This document shows, one piece after another, positions 8,352 through 18,151 of a stretch of DNA of 64,000 bases. Under the pieces are notes generated by a model. The model was not told the origin of the DNA. It did no database searches and saw only the letters and a program-made list of their open reading frames with translations. A program made the translations under genes and the position numbers. Each line of letters opens with the position of its first letter. Positions within the stretch are counted from its first letter, which is position 1. The stretch covers positions 87,546-151,545 of the forward strand of contig JAAELY010000118.1 in the NCBI GenBank assembly GCA_024226335.1, given 5' to 3'. Source of the DNA: a bacterium. Its GTDB lineage: Bacteria; Myxococcota_A; UBA9160; SZUA-336.

Positions 8352-8740
8352 CGACGTGACCTGACCCCGATTGTGATACCGGTTCCTATGCTAGAGCAAA
8401 CCCGGTATTTGGTGCAAAGAACCCCTTCCCCCTTCTTCGGTGGTCTGATTTCGACCGTTTCTGAAGCAGGTGGTCGGCATCCCGACGAGTGGTACGGCCT
8501 GAACTCGTCCGTCCCAAAGCTCATCTCTGAGCCTGTCATTGAACGAGCGAATGACTTCAGGAATCCCGCGCCAACCCTCTCTTCGCAGCAGTGACCTGGG
8601 CTCGTTTCAGGGAATCAGGTCAGTTCTGCGCAGATCCTCGGACCGGCGTAGACTGTCGCCGTGAACTGCCCAAACGGTGAAGCGGCCCCCCGTCCGAGTT
8701 CGGGCGCAGATGCCCACCACTCGCCAAGGATGACAAACTC
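8352..8740. other. 389-bp spacer with terminal inverted repeat
   Basis: No believable gene was found between ctaA and the lipoprotein gene. An exact 8-bp inverted pair, TGACCTGA (8357-8364) and TCAGGTCA (8615-8622), brackets most of the spacer. A second copy, TGACCTG at 8592-8598, can also pair with 8616-8622 to form a local hairpin. This could be a short mobile-element remnant, but no transposase trace is visible. Confidence 0.4.
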
Positions 8741-9157
8741 ATGACGCGCATCTTTTCCATGGCAATGCTTTCGACGCTTCTGCTCGTGGCCTGCAGTGGA
8801 GGACCCACTGAGCTGATTCCAGGGGCTTTTGCGGTGCCCGGCGGGTCGCTGAGCGGCGAGGTCGTCACCGCCCAATCCTGGTCCGAAGTCGTGCAGGAAG
8901 ACGGGGTCCTGGACCTCGAGACTCGGCCCACAGACCCTTACTCGGTCCGGGTCGGCTTCGTGAAGAAAGGTGAGGCCATCTACCTCGACCCAGCCGCGGA
9001 GCGGAAGTGGAATGTGAACATCAAGGCGGATCCGGCGATTCGCGTGCGCATCGACGCTCGCGTCTACGAGGCGACGGCCGTGACCGTTACGGATCCAGGC
9101 GAACTCGAGGGCTTCGACGCCGACCGCGACGTCTACCGCCTGGACCTGAAGCGCTAG
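8741..9157 (+). CDS. Small lipoprotein with split-barrel-like domain
   Basis: A 138-residue predicted lipoprotein. The signal sequence ends in the lipobox LVAC with the lipidated Cys at residue 18. The mature part contains YSVRVGFVKKGEAIYLDP, RKWNVNIKADPAIRVRIDAR and VYEATAVTV. This is the strand order of the flavin/F420 split-barrel fold, but I see no clear cofactor motif. It is followed by a 262-bp spacer before the phosphate operon. The function is unknown. Confidence 0.7.
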   Translation: MTRIFSMAMLSTLLLVACSGGPTELIPGAFAVPGGSLSGEVVTAQSWSEVVQEDGVLDLETRPTDPYSVRVGFVKKGEAIYLDPAAERKWNVNIKADPAIRVRIDARVYEATAVTVTDPGELEGFDADRDVYRLDLKR

Positions 9158-9419
9158 GAGCACCGACCCTGAACGGCGTTGGTGCATAGGCGCACGAGAT
9201 CGAAATTGCCAACGCGCGGGGCGGACTCCAGACAGAAGACAGCCGTCATGGAGATGCGAAAGCTCGTATCTCTCGGATTCTGATCGAGGTCCCCTCTATT
9301 ACGTTTTGTTGACGATTTCCCGAGCGTCGAGTGCGCCCTTGAATCTGGGCCCGGCGCATGTAATTCAGTTCTCGCAATGCGCGGCTGCATTCTCGTGCTG
9401 CATATGCCAAGGAGAAACG

Positions 9420-10301
9420 GTGGGGATTTTCAGAGCTCTCTTCACATTGGTCGCCGGGCTGACGCTGGCTGCGAGCTTCGCATGTGGTGGGGCCGGTGAT
9501 CGGACCCTGATTCAGAACAAGGGTTCGGATACCCTCGTGAACGTGGCCCAGGCCTGGGCCGAGGCGTACCAGCAGGTGGAGCCCTCGGTTTCGGTGTCGG
9601 TCACCGGGGGGGGGTCGGGTACGGGTATCGCGGCGCTGATCAATGGCACGGTCGATCTGGCAAACGCGAGCCGGGCGATGAAGCCCAAGGAGATTGCTCT
9701 GGCCAAAGAGCGCGGCCAGAACCCGATCGAACACATCGTGGGCTACGACGCGCTGGCAGTCTTCCTGCACGCCGCCAACCCAGTGACGAGTTTTTCCGTC
9801 GGACAACTCGCCGAGATTTACGGAGAGGGCGGCAAGACCGACAACTGGGCGAACCTCGGCATAGAGGTGCCTGGCTGCAAGGGCCAGGAGATGGTGACGG
9901 TCAGTCGTCAGAACAATTCCGGAACCTACGCCTATTTCCGCAAAGCTGTTCTCGGAAAAAACCGCGAGTACAAGCTCGGGACCCGCGACATGCACGGCTC
10001 GAAGGACGTGGTCGACCTGGTGGACAAGACACCCTGTGCGATCGGCTATAGCGGCCTGGCCTACGCGACCGAACATTCGAAGCTGGCCTGCATCAGCAAG
10101 ACCGAGGGTGTTCCCTGTGTGAACCCAAGCGTTTCGACCGCGAGGGACAGAAGCTATCCGATTGCGAGACCGCTGTTCATGTACACCAATGGCGAGCCGA
10201 AAGGCGAGATCAAGAAGTATCTGGATTGGGTGCTCAGCGACGACGGTCAGTGCCTGATCCTGAAAAAGGGCTACGCGCCGGCTCGAGATGTGATTTGTTA
10301 G
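9420..10301 (+). CDS. pstS: Phosphate ABC transporter substrate-binding lipoprotein
   Basis: A 293-residue periplasmic phosphate-binding protein. It starts at GTG 9420, six bases after AAGGAG; the upstream frame back to 9306 is not needed. The signal peptide ends in a lipobox with Cys22 (AASFACGG). PstS-type signatures are NKGSDTLVNVAQAWAEAY, VSVTGGGSGTGIAALINGTV, NASRAMKPKE, GYDALAVFLH, SRQNNSGTYAYF and CAIGYSGLAYA. These bind phosphate through main-chain and Ser/Thr contacts. It is the first gene of the phosphate operon. No Pho-box-like direct repeat was identified with confidence. Confidence 0.93.
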   Translation: MGIFRALFTLVAGLTLAASFACGGAGDRTLIQNKGSDTLVNVAQAWAEAYQQVEPSVSVSVTGGGSGTGIAALINGTVDLANASRAMKPKEIALAKERGQNPIEHIVGYDALAVFLHAANPVTSFSVGQLAEIYGEGGKTDNWANLGIEVPGCKGQEMVTVSRQNNSGTYAYFRKAVLGKNREYKLGTRDMHGSKDVVDLVDKTPCAIGYSGLAYATEHSKLACISKTEGVPCVNPSVSTARDRSYPIARPLFMYTNGEPKGEIKKYLDWVLSDDGQCLILKKGYAPARDVIC

Positions 10302-10349
10302 AAAAATCAGGTTATCTGTCCGCGCGCTAGGCCCGTTGGAGCACGAGTC

Positions 10350-11435
10350 ATGACGCATTTTGAAGAGCGTGTAGAGCGAGATCTTGCTGACCTGAAAGGG
10401 CGCGTAGGTTCGCTCGCGTCCCAGGTGTCGACCGCGCTCGAAAACGCGCTGCACGCCCTGTTGAGCGGAAACCGAAAAACCGCCTATGAGACCGTTCTCG
10501 GCGATCGGCCGATCAACCGTTCCGTTCGAGAGATAGACAAGCTCTGCCACAGGTTCATCGCGTTGCATCTGCCGAGCGCGGGCCTCCTTCGGCTGATCTC
10601 CTCGATCATTCGCGTGAACATCGAACTCGAACGAATTGGCGACTACGCCGTTACGATCTGCCTTCATGCAGTCCAGCTCTCGGAGCCGCCGAGCGGTTCG
10701 ATTGCACGCGAAATCGGGGCCATGGGCGAAGAGGGGCAGGGGGTTCTTCGTCAGGCCACCCAAGCTTTTATGGAAGGCAATGCAGAGACCGCCAAGGCCA
10801 CCATGCCCGCGGCTACTCGCGTCGCGAACAACTATGACATCGTGTTCGAGGACCTGATCGAACGCGACCAGGACCGAAATTTGCGCGACCTCTTCGGTCT
10901 GTTTGGCGTGCTCTCCATGCTGGAACGCGTTGCGGATCAGGCCAAGAACATCTGCGAAGAGACCGTATTCGCGATCAGCGGAGAGACCAAGGCGGCCAAG
11001 GTCTACCAGGTGTTGTTTCTCGATGAAGACAATTCCTGCATGAGTCAGATGGCCGAGGCCATCGCTCGCAAGAGCTTTCCGGGGAGCGGAAACTATCGCA
11101 GCGCGGGACGCACGGCGGCGGGCGCTTTGAACGAAGGTTTGACGGAGTTTCTTCGCGATCGCGGGATCGACGTCGCGAATGCCCAGCCCAAAGGCCTGGA
11201 CCTGACGCAACCCGAACTCGAAGCCCAGCACGTGATCGTGATACTTCAAGGGTCGATGGAATCGTATCTCGGACGAGCGCCTTTCCACACCGCCGTTCTA
11301 GAGTGGGATGTCGCTGAGCAGGCGACCGGGTCTGAAGCCGCCCACAACCGGGAAGGTTTCGAGACGATGTACCGCGATCTTGCGCAGCGTGTCAGCAGTC
11401 TGATGGAGACGCTCCGCGGAAAGGATGCACCCTGA
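10350..11435 (+). CDS. PhoU fused to a degenerate LMW phosphatase/ArsC-like domain
   Basis: A 361-residue fusion. Residues 1-210 or so form a PhoU domain with the two E-x-x-x-D metal motifs (ELERIGDYA and LERVADQAKN), the cytoplasmic partner that couples Pst transport to phosphate signalling. Residues 218-361 follow the low-molecular-weight tyrosine phosphatase/arsenate reductase fold. The active-site loop reads VLFLDEDNSCMSQMAEA where active relatives have V-C-T-G-N-S-C-R-S-Q-M-A-E. Asp225 therefore replaces the nucleophile Cys, Met231 replaces the phosphate-binding Arg, and the redox cysteines of ArsC are also absent. The fold is probably kept as a binding or sensing module. The gene overlaps pstC by one base. 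Confidence 0.85.
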   Translation: MTHFEERVERDLADLKGRVGSLASQVSTALENALHALLSGNRKTAYETVLGDRPINRSVREIDKLCHRFIALHLPSAGLLRLISSIIRVNIELERIGDYAVTICLHAVQLSEPPSGSIAREIGAMGEEGQGVLRQATQAFMEGNAETAKATMPAATRVANNYDIVFEDLIERDQDRNLRDLFGLFGVLSMLERVADQAKNICEETVFAISGETKAAKVYQVLFLDEDNSCMSQMAEAIARKSFPGSGNYRSAGRTAAGALNEGLTEFLRDRGIDVANAQPKGLDLTQPELEAQHVIVILQGSMESYLGRAPFHTAVLEWDVAEQATGSEAAHNREGFETMYRDLAQRVSSLMETLRGKDAP

Positions 11436-12367
11436 TGTCCGCCCCGCCCGCGGCCCGGACCTCACGGCTCGCGGATCTCGATCGGCGTGGCTTCGACTGG
11501 TATGTCGACCGCTTCATGTTCTACCTGGTCTATGCCGGTGGGATCTCGGCGATCGTCTTCATTATCGGCATCTTCCTATTCATTAGTCGGGAAGGTCTGG
11601 GTTTTGCCCTGGGAACACTCGATCTAGGCGAGTTCTTCGGCTCTCCCAACTGGCGACCGACTTCCGAGAGCCATCCCACCTACGGAATTCTGGCGCTGAT
11701 CGCGGGAACCGCGAGCGTGACGGGGCTGGCCATGATCGTGGCAATTCCCTTTTCGCTCGGAGCGGCGATCTTCATCGCGGAGTTCGCCACAGGCAGGACT
11801 CGCGAAACTCTGAAAGTGCTAGTGGAATTGCTGGCGGCGATCCCCTCGGTAGTCTGGGGGTTCATCGCGCTATCCATCATGAACCCTCTGATCATCGAAG
11901 TTTTCGATGTGCCCGTCGGGCTCAACGTACTGAACGCCGGTTTCATTCTCGGCTTGATGGCGGCTCCGATCATGACCTCGATCGCCGAGGATGCTCTCAA
12001 GGCGGTACCGGACCGCTATCGAGAGGCTGCGGAGGCCCTCGGTGCTACCCGCTGGCAGGTAATCTTCAAGACGGTGATCCCGGCCGCGCGAAACGGCCTG
12101 TTGGGTGCAGTGCTTCTGGGCGTCGGACGCGGCTTTGGCGAGACGATGGCCGTGTTGATGGCGACCGGTCACTCGATCCACATACCCGACAGCATCTTCG
12201 ACTCGGTTCGCGCGTTGACCGCAACGATCGCAGCTGAACTGGGCGAGACGGCCGTGGGCTCGGAGCACTACCAGGCATTGTTCGCGATCGGGATCTTCCT
12301 CTTCCTCATCACCTTTGTCATCAACCTCAGCGCCGATCTGATCGTGCGCGGCGTGCGCAGGGGATAG
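11435..12367 (+). CDS. pstC: Phosphate ABC transporter permease PstC
   Basis: A 310-residue inner-membrane permease with six core helices. Recognisable segments are GTASVTGLAMIVAIPFSLGAAI, ELLAAIPSVVWGFIAL, and the coupling loop EAAEALGATRWQVIFKTVIPAARNG (EAA motif), followed by GRGFGETMAVLMATGH. It pairs with PstA to form the phosphate channel. The start overlaps the previous stop by one base (TGATG), indicating translational coupling. Confidence 0.93.
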   Translation: MSAPPAARTSRLADLDRRGFDWYVDRFMFYLVYAGGISAIVFIIGIFLFISREGLGFALGTLDLGEFFGSPNWRPTSESHPTYGILALIAGTASVTGLAMIVAIPFSLGAAIFIAEFATGRTRETLKVLVELLAAIPSVVWGFIALSIMNPLIIEVFDVPVGLNVLNAGFILGLMAAPIMTSIAEDALKAVPDRYREAAEALGATRWQVIFKTVIPAARNGLLGAVLLGVGRGFGETMAVLMATGHSIHIPDSIFDSVRALTATIAAELGETAVGSEHYQALFAIGIFLFLITFVINLSADLIVRGVRRG

Positions 12368-13242
12368 TGATCGTGTTTGCGGCGAGTCAACTGAACGTGC
12401 GCAACCGACGGGTCGAGCGACTGTTCCAGTTGCTGTTCGGAATCATGACGGCGTTGTTGATTCTGCCCGTACTGATCATTCTGGGCACTTTGATCTACAA
12501 GGGTGGACCGATCCTCTCGATCGAATTCCTGTTCACGGATCCCACCAATGGCATGACGCAAGGCGGGATCTTCCCGGCTCTGCTCGGCACTATCTGGCTG
12601 GTCAGCGTCGCCTTGCTCGTATCCGTACCTCTGGGCGTGGCGGCGGCGATCTATCTGAGCGAGTACGCGCCCGAAAACTGGCTGACTCGCGCAATCAATC
12701 TGGCGATCATCAACCTGGCTGGCGTGCCTTCGATCGTGCATGCGCTGTTCGGCGTAGGCGCGTTCGTGCTCTTCTTCGGTTTTGGAACCAGCATCCTGGC
12801 CGCGAGCCTGACGCTCGCCATCATGACCTTGCCGGTCGTGATCGTGGCCACGCGTGAGTCGCTCCAGGCCGTGCCAGAAGCGTTTCGCGAAGCCTGCTGG
12901 AATATGGGGGCCACGCGCTGGCAGACGATCCGGAACGTGGTCCTGCCGAATTCGATCAGCGGGATTCTTACCGGCGTCATCCTCGAGGTATCGCGCACTG
13001 CGGGCGAGACCGCTCCGATCATGTTCACGGGTGCCGCCTTCTTCCTGCCTTTCCTCCCACAGGGGGTTCTCGACCAGACCATGGCGCTCTCGTTGCATCT
13101 GTTTGTCGTCTCGACTCAGATCCCGGGTGTGCCCGAGGAACTGCCCTACGGTGTCGCGCTGGTTTTGATCTTGCTCGTGTTGCTGATGAACAGCCTGTCG
13201 ATTGCGCTGCGAACCTATCTGCGAGGTCACAAGAAGTGGTAG
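12367..13242 (+). CDS. pstA: Phosphate ABC transporter permease PstA
   Basis: A 291-residue permease starting at GTG 12367, which overlaps the pstC stop by one base. PstA features are GTIWLVSVALLVSVPLGVAAAIYL, INLAGVPSIVHALFGVGAFV, the EAA coupling loop EACWNMGATRWQTIRNVVLP and SRTAGETAPIMFTGAAFF. It ends HKKW just before a short duplicated stretch that leads into pstB1. Confidence 0.93.
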   Translation: MIVFAASQLNVRNRRVERLFQLLFGIMTALLILPVLIILGTLIYKGGPILSIEFLFTDPTNGMTQGGIFPALLGTIWLVSVALLVSVPLGVAAAIYLSEYAPENWLTRAINLAIINLAGVPSIVHALFGVGAFVLFFGFGTSILAASLTLAIMTLPVVIVATRESLQAVPEAFREACWNMGATRWQTIRNVVLPNSISGILTGVILEVSRTAGETAPIMFTGAAFFLPFLPQGVLDQTMALSLHLFVVSTQIPGVPEELPYGVALVLILLVLLMNSLSIALRTYLRGHKKW

Positions 13243-13290
13243 TGAGCGACTCAACGCGAGGTCCGAAGAAGTGGTAGGCGAGCGACTCAA
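13231..13290. repeat. Imperfect 24/25-bp direct repeat at the pstA-pstB1 junction
   Basis: Bases 13231-13254 recur at 13266-13290 with a single T/GC difference in the middle (12 and 11 identical flanking bases). The first copy holds the pstA stop codon; the second holds the GTG start of pstB1. A local duplication seems to have separated the two genes, which may once have overlapped like their neighbours. Confidence 0.85.
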
Positions 13291-14034
13291 GCTCGAGATC
13301 CGCAATCTGTCGATCTCCTACGACGGGAAACCGGCTCTATCCGACGTGAGCCTGGGGATTCGCGAACACGAGATCTTTGGCGTCATCGGTCCCGCCAATG
13401 CGGGCAAGACTTCGTTCCTCAAGGCGCTCAATCGCATGGACGAATTCGATTCGGCCATGAAGGTTCGCGGCGAGATCCTGTTCGACGGGCGCGATGTTCG
13501 CGATTGCCGCAACGTCTATGCTCTGCGCCGTCGCATCGGAGTGGTCTTCCCGCTTCCCGTGGGTTTGCCTTTGAGCATCTACGACAACGTGGCCCTGGCT
13601 CCGCGGCTCTCGGGGGTCAAGAAGCGCACGGATCTCGACGTGATCGTGGAGCGCTGCCTGCAGCGGGCCGCGCTCTGGGACGAGGTCAAGGACCGACTCG
13701 ACTCGCTCGGCAGTCTGCTCTCGGGCGGCCAGCAACAGCGGCTGACGATCGCTCGAGCCTTGTCTCAAGAGCCTGATCTGCTCTTTCTGGACGAGTTCTC
13801 GATCGCGGTCGATCCGGTTACCACCATGCGCATCGAAGACGTGCTGAAGGAACTCCGCCAGGAGATGACGATCATCCTGGTTACCAATCTGGTTCAGCAG
13901 GCCCGCAGACTCGCCGATCGCACTGCGTTTTTCATGGACGGTGCCTGCGTCGAGGTAGGCGAGACGGAGGAACTGTTCACGGGCGAAGTCAGTGATTCGC
14001 GCACTCGGGACTACGTGGAAGGGCGCTTCGGCTG

Positions 14035-14035
<1 letters not shown>
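13271..14035 (+). CDS. Phosphate ABC ATPase PstB, copy 1 (atypical Walker side)
   Basis: A 254-residue ABC ATPase starting at GTG 13271 with GAGG nine bases upstream. Overall it follows PstB (IYDNVALAPR, WDEVKDRL, LLSGGQQQRLTIARAL). The ABC signature LSGGQ (residues 150-154) is canonical. Its own nucleotide-binding side is altered: Walker A is GPANAGKTS instead of GPSGCGKST, the Q-loop Gln is Pro94 (VVFPLP), the switch His is Asn206 (VTNLVQQ), and Walker B reads LLFLDEFS. The Walker B Glu is kept. It probably works with the second PstB as a heterodimer rather than alone; that is inference. It ends in a one-base overlap with copy 2. Confidence 0.9.
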
Positions 14036-14820
<785 letters not shown>

Positions 14821-14846
14821 TCCAGGGATGCCGATGAAGTCAGAGA

Positions 14847-16013
14847 GTGCGCTTGCAAACTAAGATCATGCAGTCGATCCCATTGGTAGATTTGATTCCC
14901 GAGACCGTCGCGGCGCACGGTGCATTGGATTTCGACTATCGCGGCGATGGGCTCAGCCCCCGTCGATTGCCCGCCTGGACGCGAGCTCAGCTATCCACCG
15001 AAACCGACGTAATGGTGCGCATGCCTTCCGGTGTTCGCCTGCGATTCAAGACGGACTCGACCAGGATCGGCATCTCATTTCTCGCTACGGCAATCCAAGT
15101 CCTCCCCAACGAGCGCCGACCGATCACCTTCAGTCTCGAGGATGACGGGCGACTCACCGCTGGCTCCTCGGTCCGCGGCAATACCATCGTCCTGCAGCAG
15201 AGCAAGCCGGGAGAATTCGATCTCGTGCGCGGCGAGGCGGATACGGTCTGGTTCGAAGATCTGTCTCCCGATGGGGTCTATGAACTCTGGCTGCCTCACA
15301 ATGCATTCTTGGAGTTGCGCGCTTTCGAGATTGAAGCAGGCGCATCGATCTTTCCCGCCGAAGCCGATCCCAGGCCCCGCTGGGTTCACTACGGAAGCTC
15401 GATAAGCCACTGCATGGAGGCCGAACAGCCCGGCGAGATCTGGCCCGCGGTGGCCGCACGTCGGGCGGGCGTCGCATTGCAGAATCTGGGATTGGCGGGA
15501 CAGTGTCACCTGGACCAATTCGTAGCCAGGACGATTCGAGATTCGGATGCGGAGATCATCAGTCTCAAGCTGGGCATCAACATCGTGAACGCGGATTCCA
15601 TGCGTGAGCGTGTCTTTGGCTCCGCCCTTCACGGGTTCCTGGACACGATCAGAGAGGGCCAGCCCGACGCGCCGATCATCGTGACCTCGCCGATCCACTG
15701 TCCGAGCGCCGAGCAGAACCCGGGTCCCACGATTTCCGACGAAGGAGGCAAATTCCGAACCTTCAAGGGCAACGACGCGCTCCGGGTGGGATGTCTCTCC
15801 CTGGTTCGCATTCGAGAAATCATCTCCGAGATCGTCGAGAGACGTCGGGCAGATGGCGATGACGCTCTGCAGTACTTCGACGGACTGCAGCTCTTTGGCC
15901 AGGCGGACGCCGGTGATCTCCCCGATGACTTGCATCCGAATCCGGCTGGCTACATCAGGATGGGAGAACGCTTCGCAGATCTCGGACTGAGCCCAATCCT
16001 GCAGCGCTGCTAG
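14847..16013 (+). CDS. SGNH/GDSL-type hydrolase with N-terminal beta domain
   Basis: A 388-residue probable esterase. The first 170 or so residues look like a jelly-roll domain (RLRFKTDSTRIGISFLAT, ITFSLEDDGRL), as in two-domain carbohydrate esterases. The SGNH blocks follow: VHYGSSISHC with the nucleophile Ser, NLGLAGQCHLD, LKLGINIVN, and DDLHPNPAGY with catalytic Asp and His. No signal peptide is visible. The start is uncertain between GTG 14847 and ATG 14868. It lies 26 bases after pstB2, so it may be read through, but a role in phosphate uptake is not indicated. Confidence 0.8.
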   Translation: MRLQTKIMQSIPLVDLIPETVAAHGALDFDYRGDGLSPRRLPAWTRAQLSTETDVMVRMPSGVRLRFKTDSTRIGISFLATAIQVLPNERRPITFSLEDDGRLTAGSSVRGNTIVLQQSKPGEFDLVRGEADTVWFEDLSPDGVYELWLPHNAFLELRAFEIEAGASIFPAEADPRPRWVHYGSSISHCMEAEQPGEIWPAVAARRAGVALQNLGLAGQCHLDQFVARTIRDSDAEIISLKLGINIVNADSMRERVFGSALHGFLDTIREGQPDAPIIVTSPIHCPSAEQNPGPTISDEGGKFRTFKGNDALRVGCLSLVRIREIISEIVERRRADGDDALQYFDGLQLFGQADAGDLPDDLHPNPAGYIRMGERFADLGLSPILQRC

Positions 16014-16088
16014 GAAGGTTCGTCGTTTCGAACTCCTGGAACACGGCGGCATGCGGCGCATGAGCTCTGTGGACGATAGGGTTGGGCT

Positions 16089-17228
16089 GTGAGATCACAG
16101 ATCCAGCCCTGCTCGCATCGTCCGCCCTGTCCCGGTTGCCCGCGCTACGGCGAGCCGGGCATCGCCCCGCAAGTCGAAGAGCGGCTCGCAGAACTCGCCA
16201 CACGCGCGGGTCTTCCCGCCCCGATCCCGGCCGAGGCCGCGGCGCTGGGTTTCCGGACGCGCGCGCGCCTGGCCGTGCGCGGGCGAGCGAATTCTCCGAA
16301 GCTCGGCATTTTCCAGTCGGGTACGCACCGCATCGTCGACATCCCGCGCTGCGGCATCCACCACCCGAGCATCAACGAAGCCGCGCGTCAGCTACGCGCC
16401 GCGATCCGCGCCTGCGCCGTTGCGCCGTACGCGGACCTTCCTCATCGCGGTGCGTTGCGCTACGTGCAGATCGTCGTCGAGCGCGTATCGGGCCGCGTGC
16501 AGCTGGTACTGGTCGGCAACGCGACGAGCCCCGAGTCGCTCGCACCCCTTCTCGACGCGGTCAGAAGCGAGCTTGGCGAGCGCCTGCAGGGCCTGTGGTG
16601 GAACGGAAATCCCGAGCGGAATAACGCGATCTTCGGACCCCACTGGCAGCACGTCGCCGGTGCCGAGGCGTTGAATGAGACCATCGACGGTGTGGAGGTC
16701 TCGACACCTCCCGGTGCCTTTGGCCAGAGCCACCCCGAGTTATTCGAGTCGCTCGTGCAACGCGCACGCGCGGCGGTCCCCGATGCCGCGCGCGTGCTCG
16801 AACTCTACGCCGGAAGCGGCGCGATCGGCCTGGGGCTTCTCGCGCGCAGCAAGCAGGTCATCTTCAACGAGCTCTCGGCACACGGCCTGCGTGGGCTCGA
16901 ACTGGGCCTGGCCGCTCGCCCCGAAGCGGAGCGCGCCCGCGCGAGAGTCCTGCCCGGCGACGCGGTCGACTTTCTTGACGCCGTCGAGGAGTCCGACTGC
17001 GTGATCGTCGATCCGCCGCGCCGCGGCCTGGACGCGCGCATCGCAGAGCGGCTCCGCACGTCGACACCGGCCACGCTGGTCTACGTGAGCTGTGGCCTCG
17101 ACTCGTTCCTGCGCGAAGCCACTGAATGGCTCGACTCGGGCCGGCTTCGCCTGCGCACTCTCGACGCGTTCGCGCTATTCCCGTACACGGAGCACGTCGA
17201 GACCCTGGCGGTCTTCGAGCGCTCCTGA
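16089..17228 (+). CDS. RNA m5U methyltransferase, TrmA/RlmD-like
   Basis: A 379-residue SAM-dependent uracil-C5 methyltransferase of the TrmA/RumA group, acting on tRNA or 23S rRNA. An N-terminal [4Fe-4S] site is suggested by CSHRPPCPGCP with a later Cys at IPRCGIHH. The catalytic domain has the SAM motif VLELYAGSGAIGLGL, the DPPRRGLD motif, VYVSCGLDSFLRE with the catalytic Cys, and FPYTEHVETLAVFERS at the C-terminus. No TRAM domain precedes the Fe-S motif. It starts at GTG 16089. The target base cannot be told from sequence. Confidence 0.88.
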   Translation: MRSQIQPCSHRPPCPGCPRYGEPGIAPQVEERLAELATRAGLPAPIPAEAAALGFRTRARLAVRGRANSPKLGIFQSGTHRIVDIPRCGIHHPSINEAARQLRAAIRACAVAPYADLPHRGALRYVQIVVERVSGRVQLVLVGNATSPESLAPLLDAVRSELGERLQGLWWNGNPERNNAIFGPHWQHVAGAEALNETIDGVEVSTPPGAFGQSHPELFESLVQRARAAVPDAARVLELYAGSGAIGLGLLARSKQVIFNELSAHGLRGLELGLAARPEAERARARVLPGDAVDFLDAVEESDCVIVDPPRRGLDARIAERLRTSTPATLVYVSCGLDSFLREATEWLDSGRLRLRTLDAFALFPYTEHVETLAVFERS

Positions 17229-17264
17229 AACGCGGCTTCATCTCGACCGCACGCTGCTTGCCGA

Positions 17265-18101
17265 TCAGGTCGGAGGGCCGTCTGTTCGCGAGCCAGAAAT
17301 CACTGATCTCAACATCGCTAGCTGAGCACTCGGGGAGGGAGTGACTTCCCAGATATCGGCCAGATCGAAACTCGGGCGCAACCTGAGTTGCTCGTAGTAG
17401 TTTTTGAGATGGGGTGCCTGGCCATCTCCCCAAAGCGACGGTGCGAGCCCCAACATGGTCAGACGGGCGAGGACACACGTCCAGACGACGTCCGCCAGCG
17501 AATAGCTATTCCCTGCCAGGTAACGGGTCTTTTCGAGTTGATCTTCGACGCGCTGCAGTACCTCCGCCAGATGGTTCCGAATCTCGTTGATCTCTGGCAC
17601 GCTGGCCAGGCTCGCCCGCCAGCGGTGGACGTCCTGGATTTTTGCCTCGTACAACTCGGCAAGATCTGGATTCCTGTTTCGCAATCGGTGCAGCTTTCGC
17701 ATCCGTAACGGCAGGCTGACCCTCCGGAGGAGGAGACCAAGCGCCCCACCGAAGGTCGCGTAGCTCAGTTCACGCATATGGATGAGGTCCTGCTGCTCGA
17801 TCCACTGCTCCATGCACTCACGCTCGTACGCTCCTTCCGGAATCAGAGCCGGACCCTCGAAAGCTTCGTCGATGTAGCGAATGATGCGCGCGGAGTCTGT
17901 CACGATCGTGTCACCGTGAACCAGAGTCGGAACCACTCCCTTCGGGTTCAACTGCAGGTACCATGGTTCGTAGTTCACCAGTCGAAGCTCGATATCTACG
18001 AAATGTTTCTCGTAGGAGACGCGCTTTTCCGCCAGCGCCAGGCGGACTTTTTGCGAGCAGAGTGATCCCGGAAACGCATAGAGCCTAGGCTCGGATCCCA
18101 T
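17265..18101 (-). CDS. Glutathione S-transferase family protein, GDAP1-like
   Basis: A 278-residue GST-fold protein. The thioredoxin-like N-domain has YAFPGSLCSQKVRLALAEK, LNPKGVVPTLVHGD and ITDSAR-type glutathione-binding sequence (TIVTDSARIIRYID). The helical C-domain is longer than usual, with an insertion between residues 115 and 170 and YLAGNSYSLADVVWTCVLARL, as in GDAP1/bacterial long GSTs. The Ser-Leu-Cys-Ser stretch could provide the catalytic residue. It converges on the RNA methyltransferase gene. Confidence 0.85.
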   Translation of the reverse strand: MGSEPRLYAFPGSLCSQKVRLALAEKRVSYEKHFVDIELRLVNYEPWYLQLNPKGVVPTLVHGDTIVTDSARIIRYIDEAFEGPALIPEGAYERECMEQWIEQQDLIHMRELSYATFGGALGLLLRRVSLPLRMRKLHRLRNRNPDLAELYEAKIQDVHRWRASLASVPEINEIRNHLAEVLQRVEDQLEKTRYLAGNSYSLADVVWTCVLARLTMLGLAPSLWGDGQAPHLKNYYEQLRLRPSFDLADIWEVTPSPSAQLAMLRSVISGSRTDGPPT

Positions 18102-18151
18102 ACGATCTCCTTCCGATCAAACTCGACCCAGTGTCAGGGTTTCATCCTAGC

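Noticed and set aside
7974..8594. 206-codon plus-strand frame across the ctaA start and spacer
   Set aside because: Mostly antisense to ctaA with low-complexity polar composition, and no family features.
9246..11288. 680-codon open frame on the minus strand
   Set aside because: It lies opposite pstS and the phoU fusion, whose protein families are clear; the long antisense frame is a by-product of high-GC codon use.
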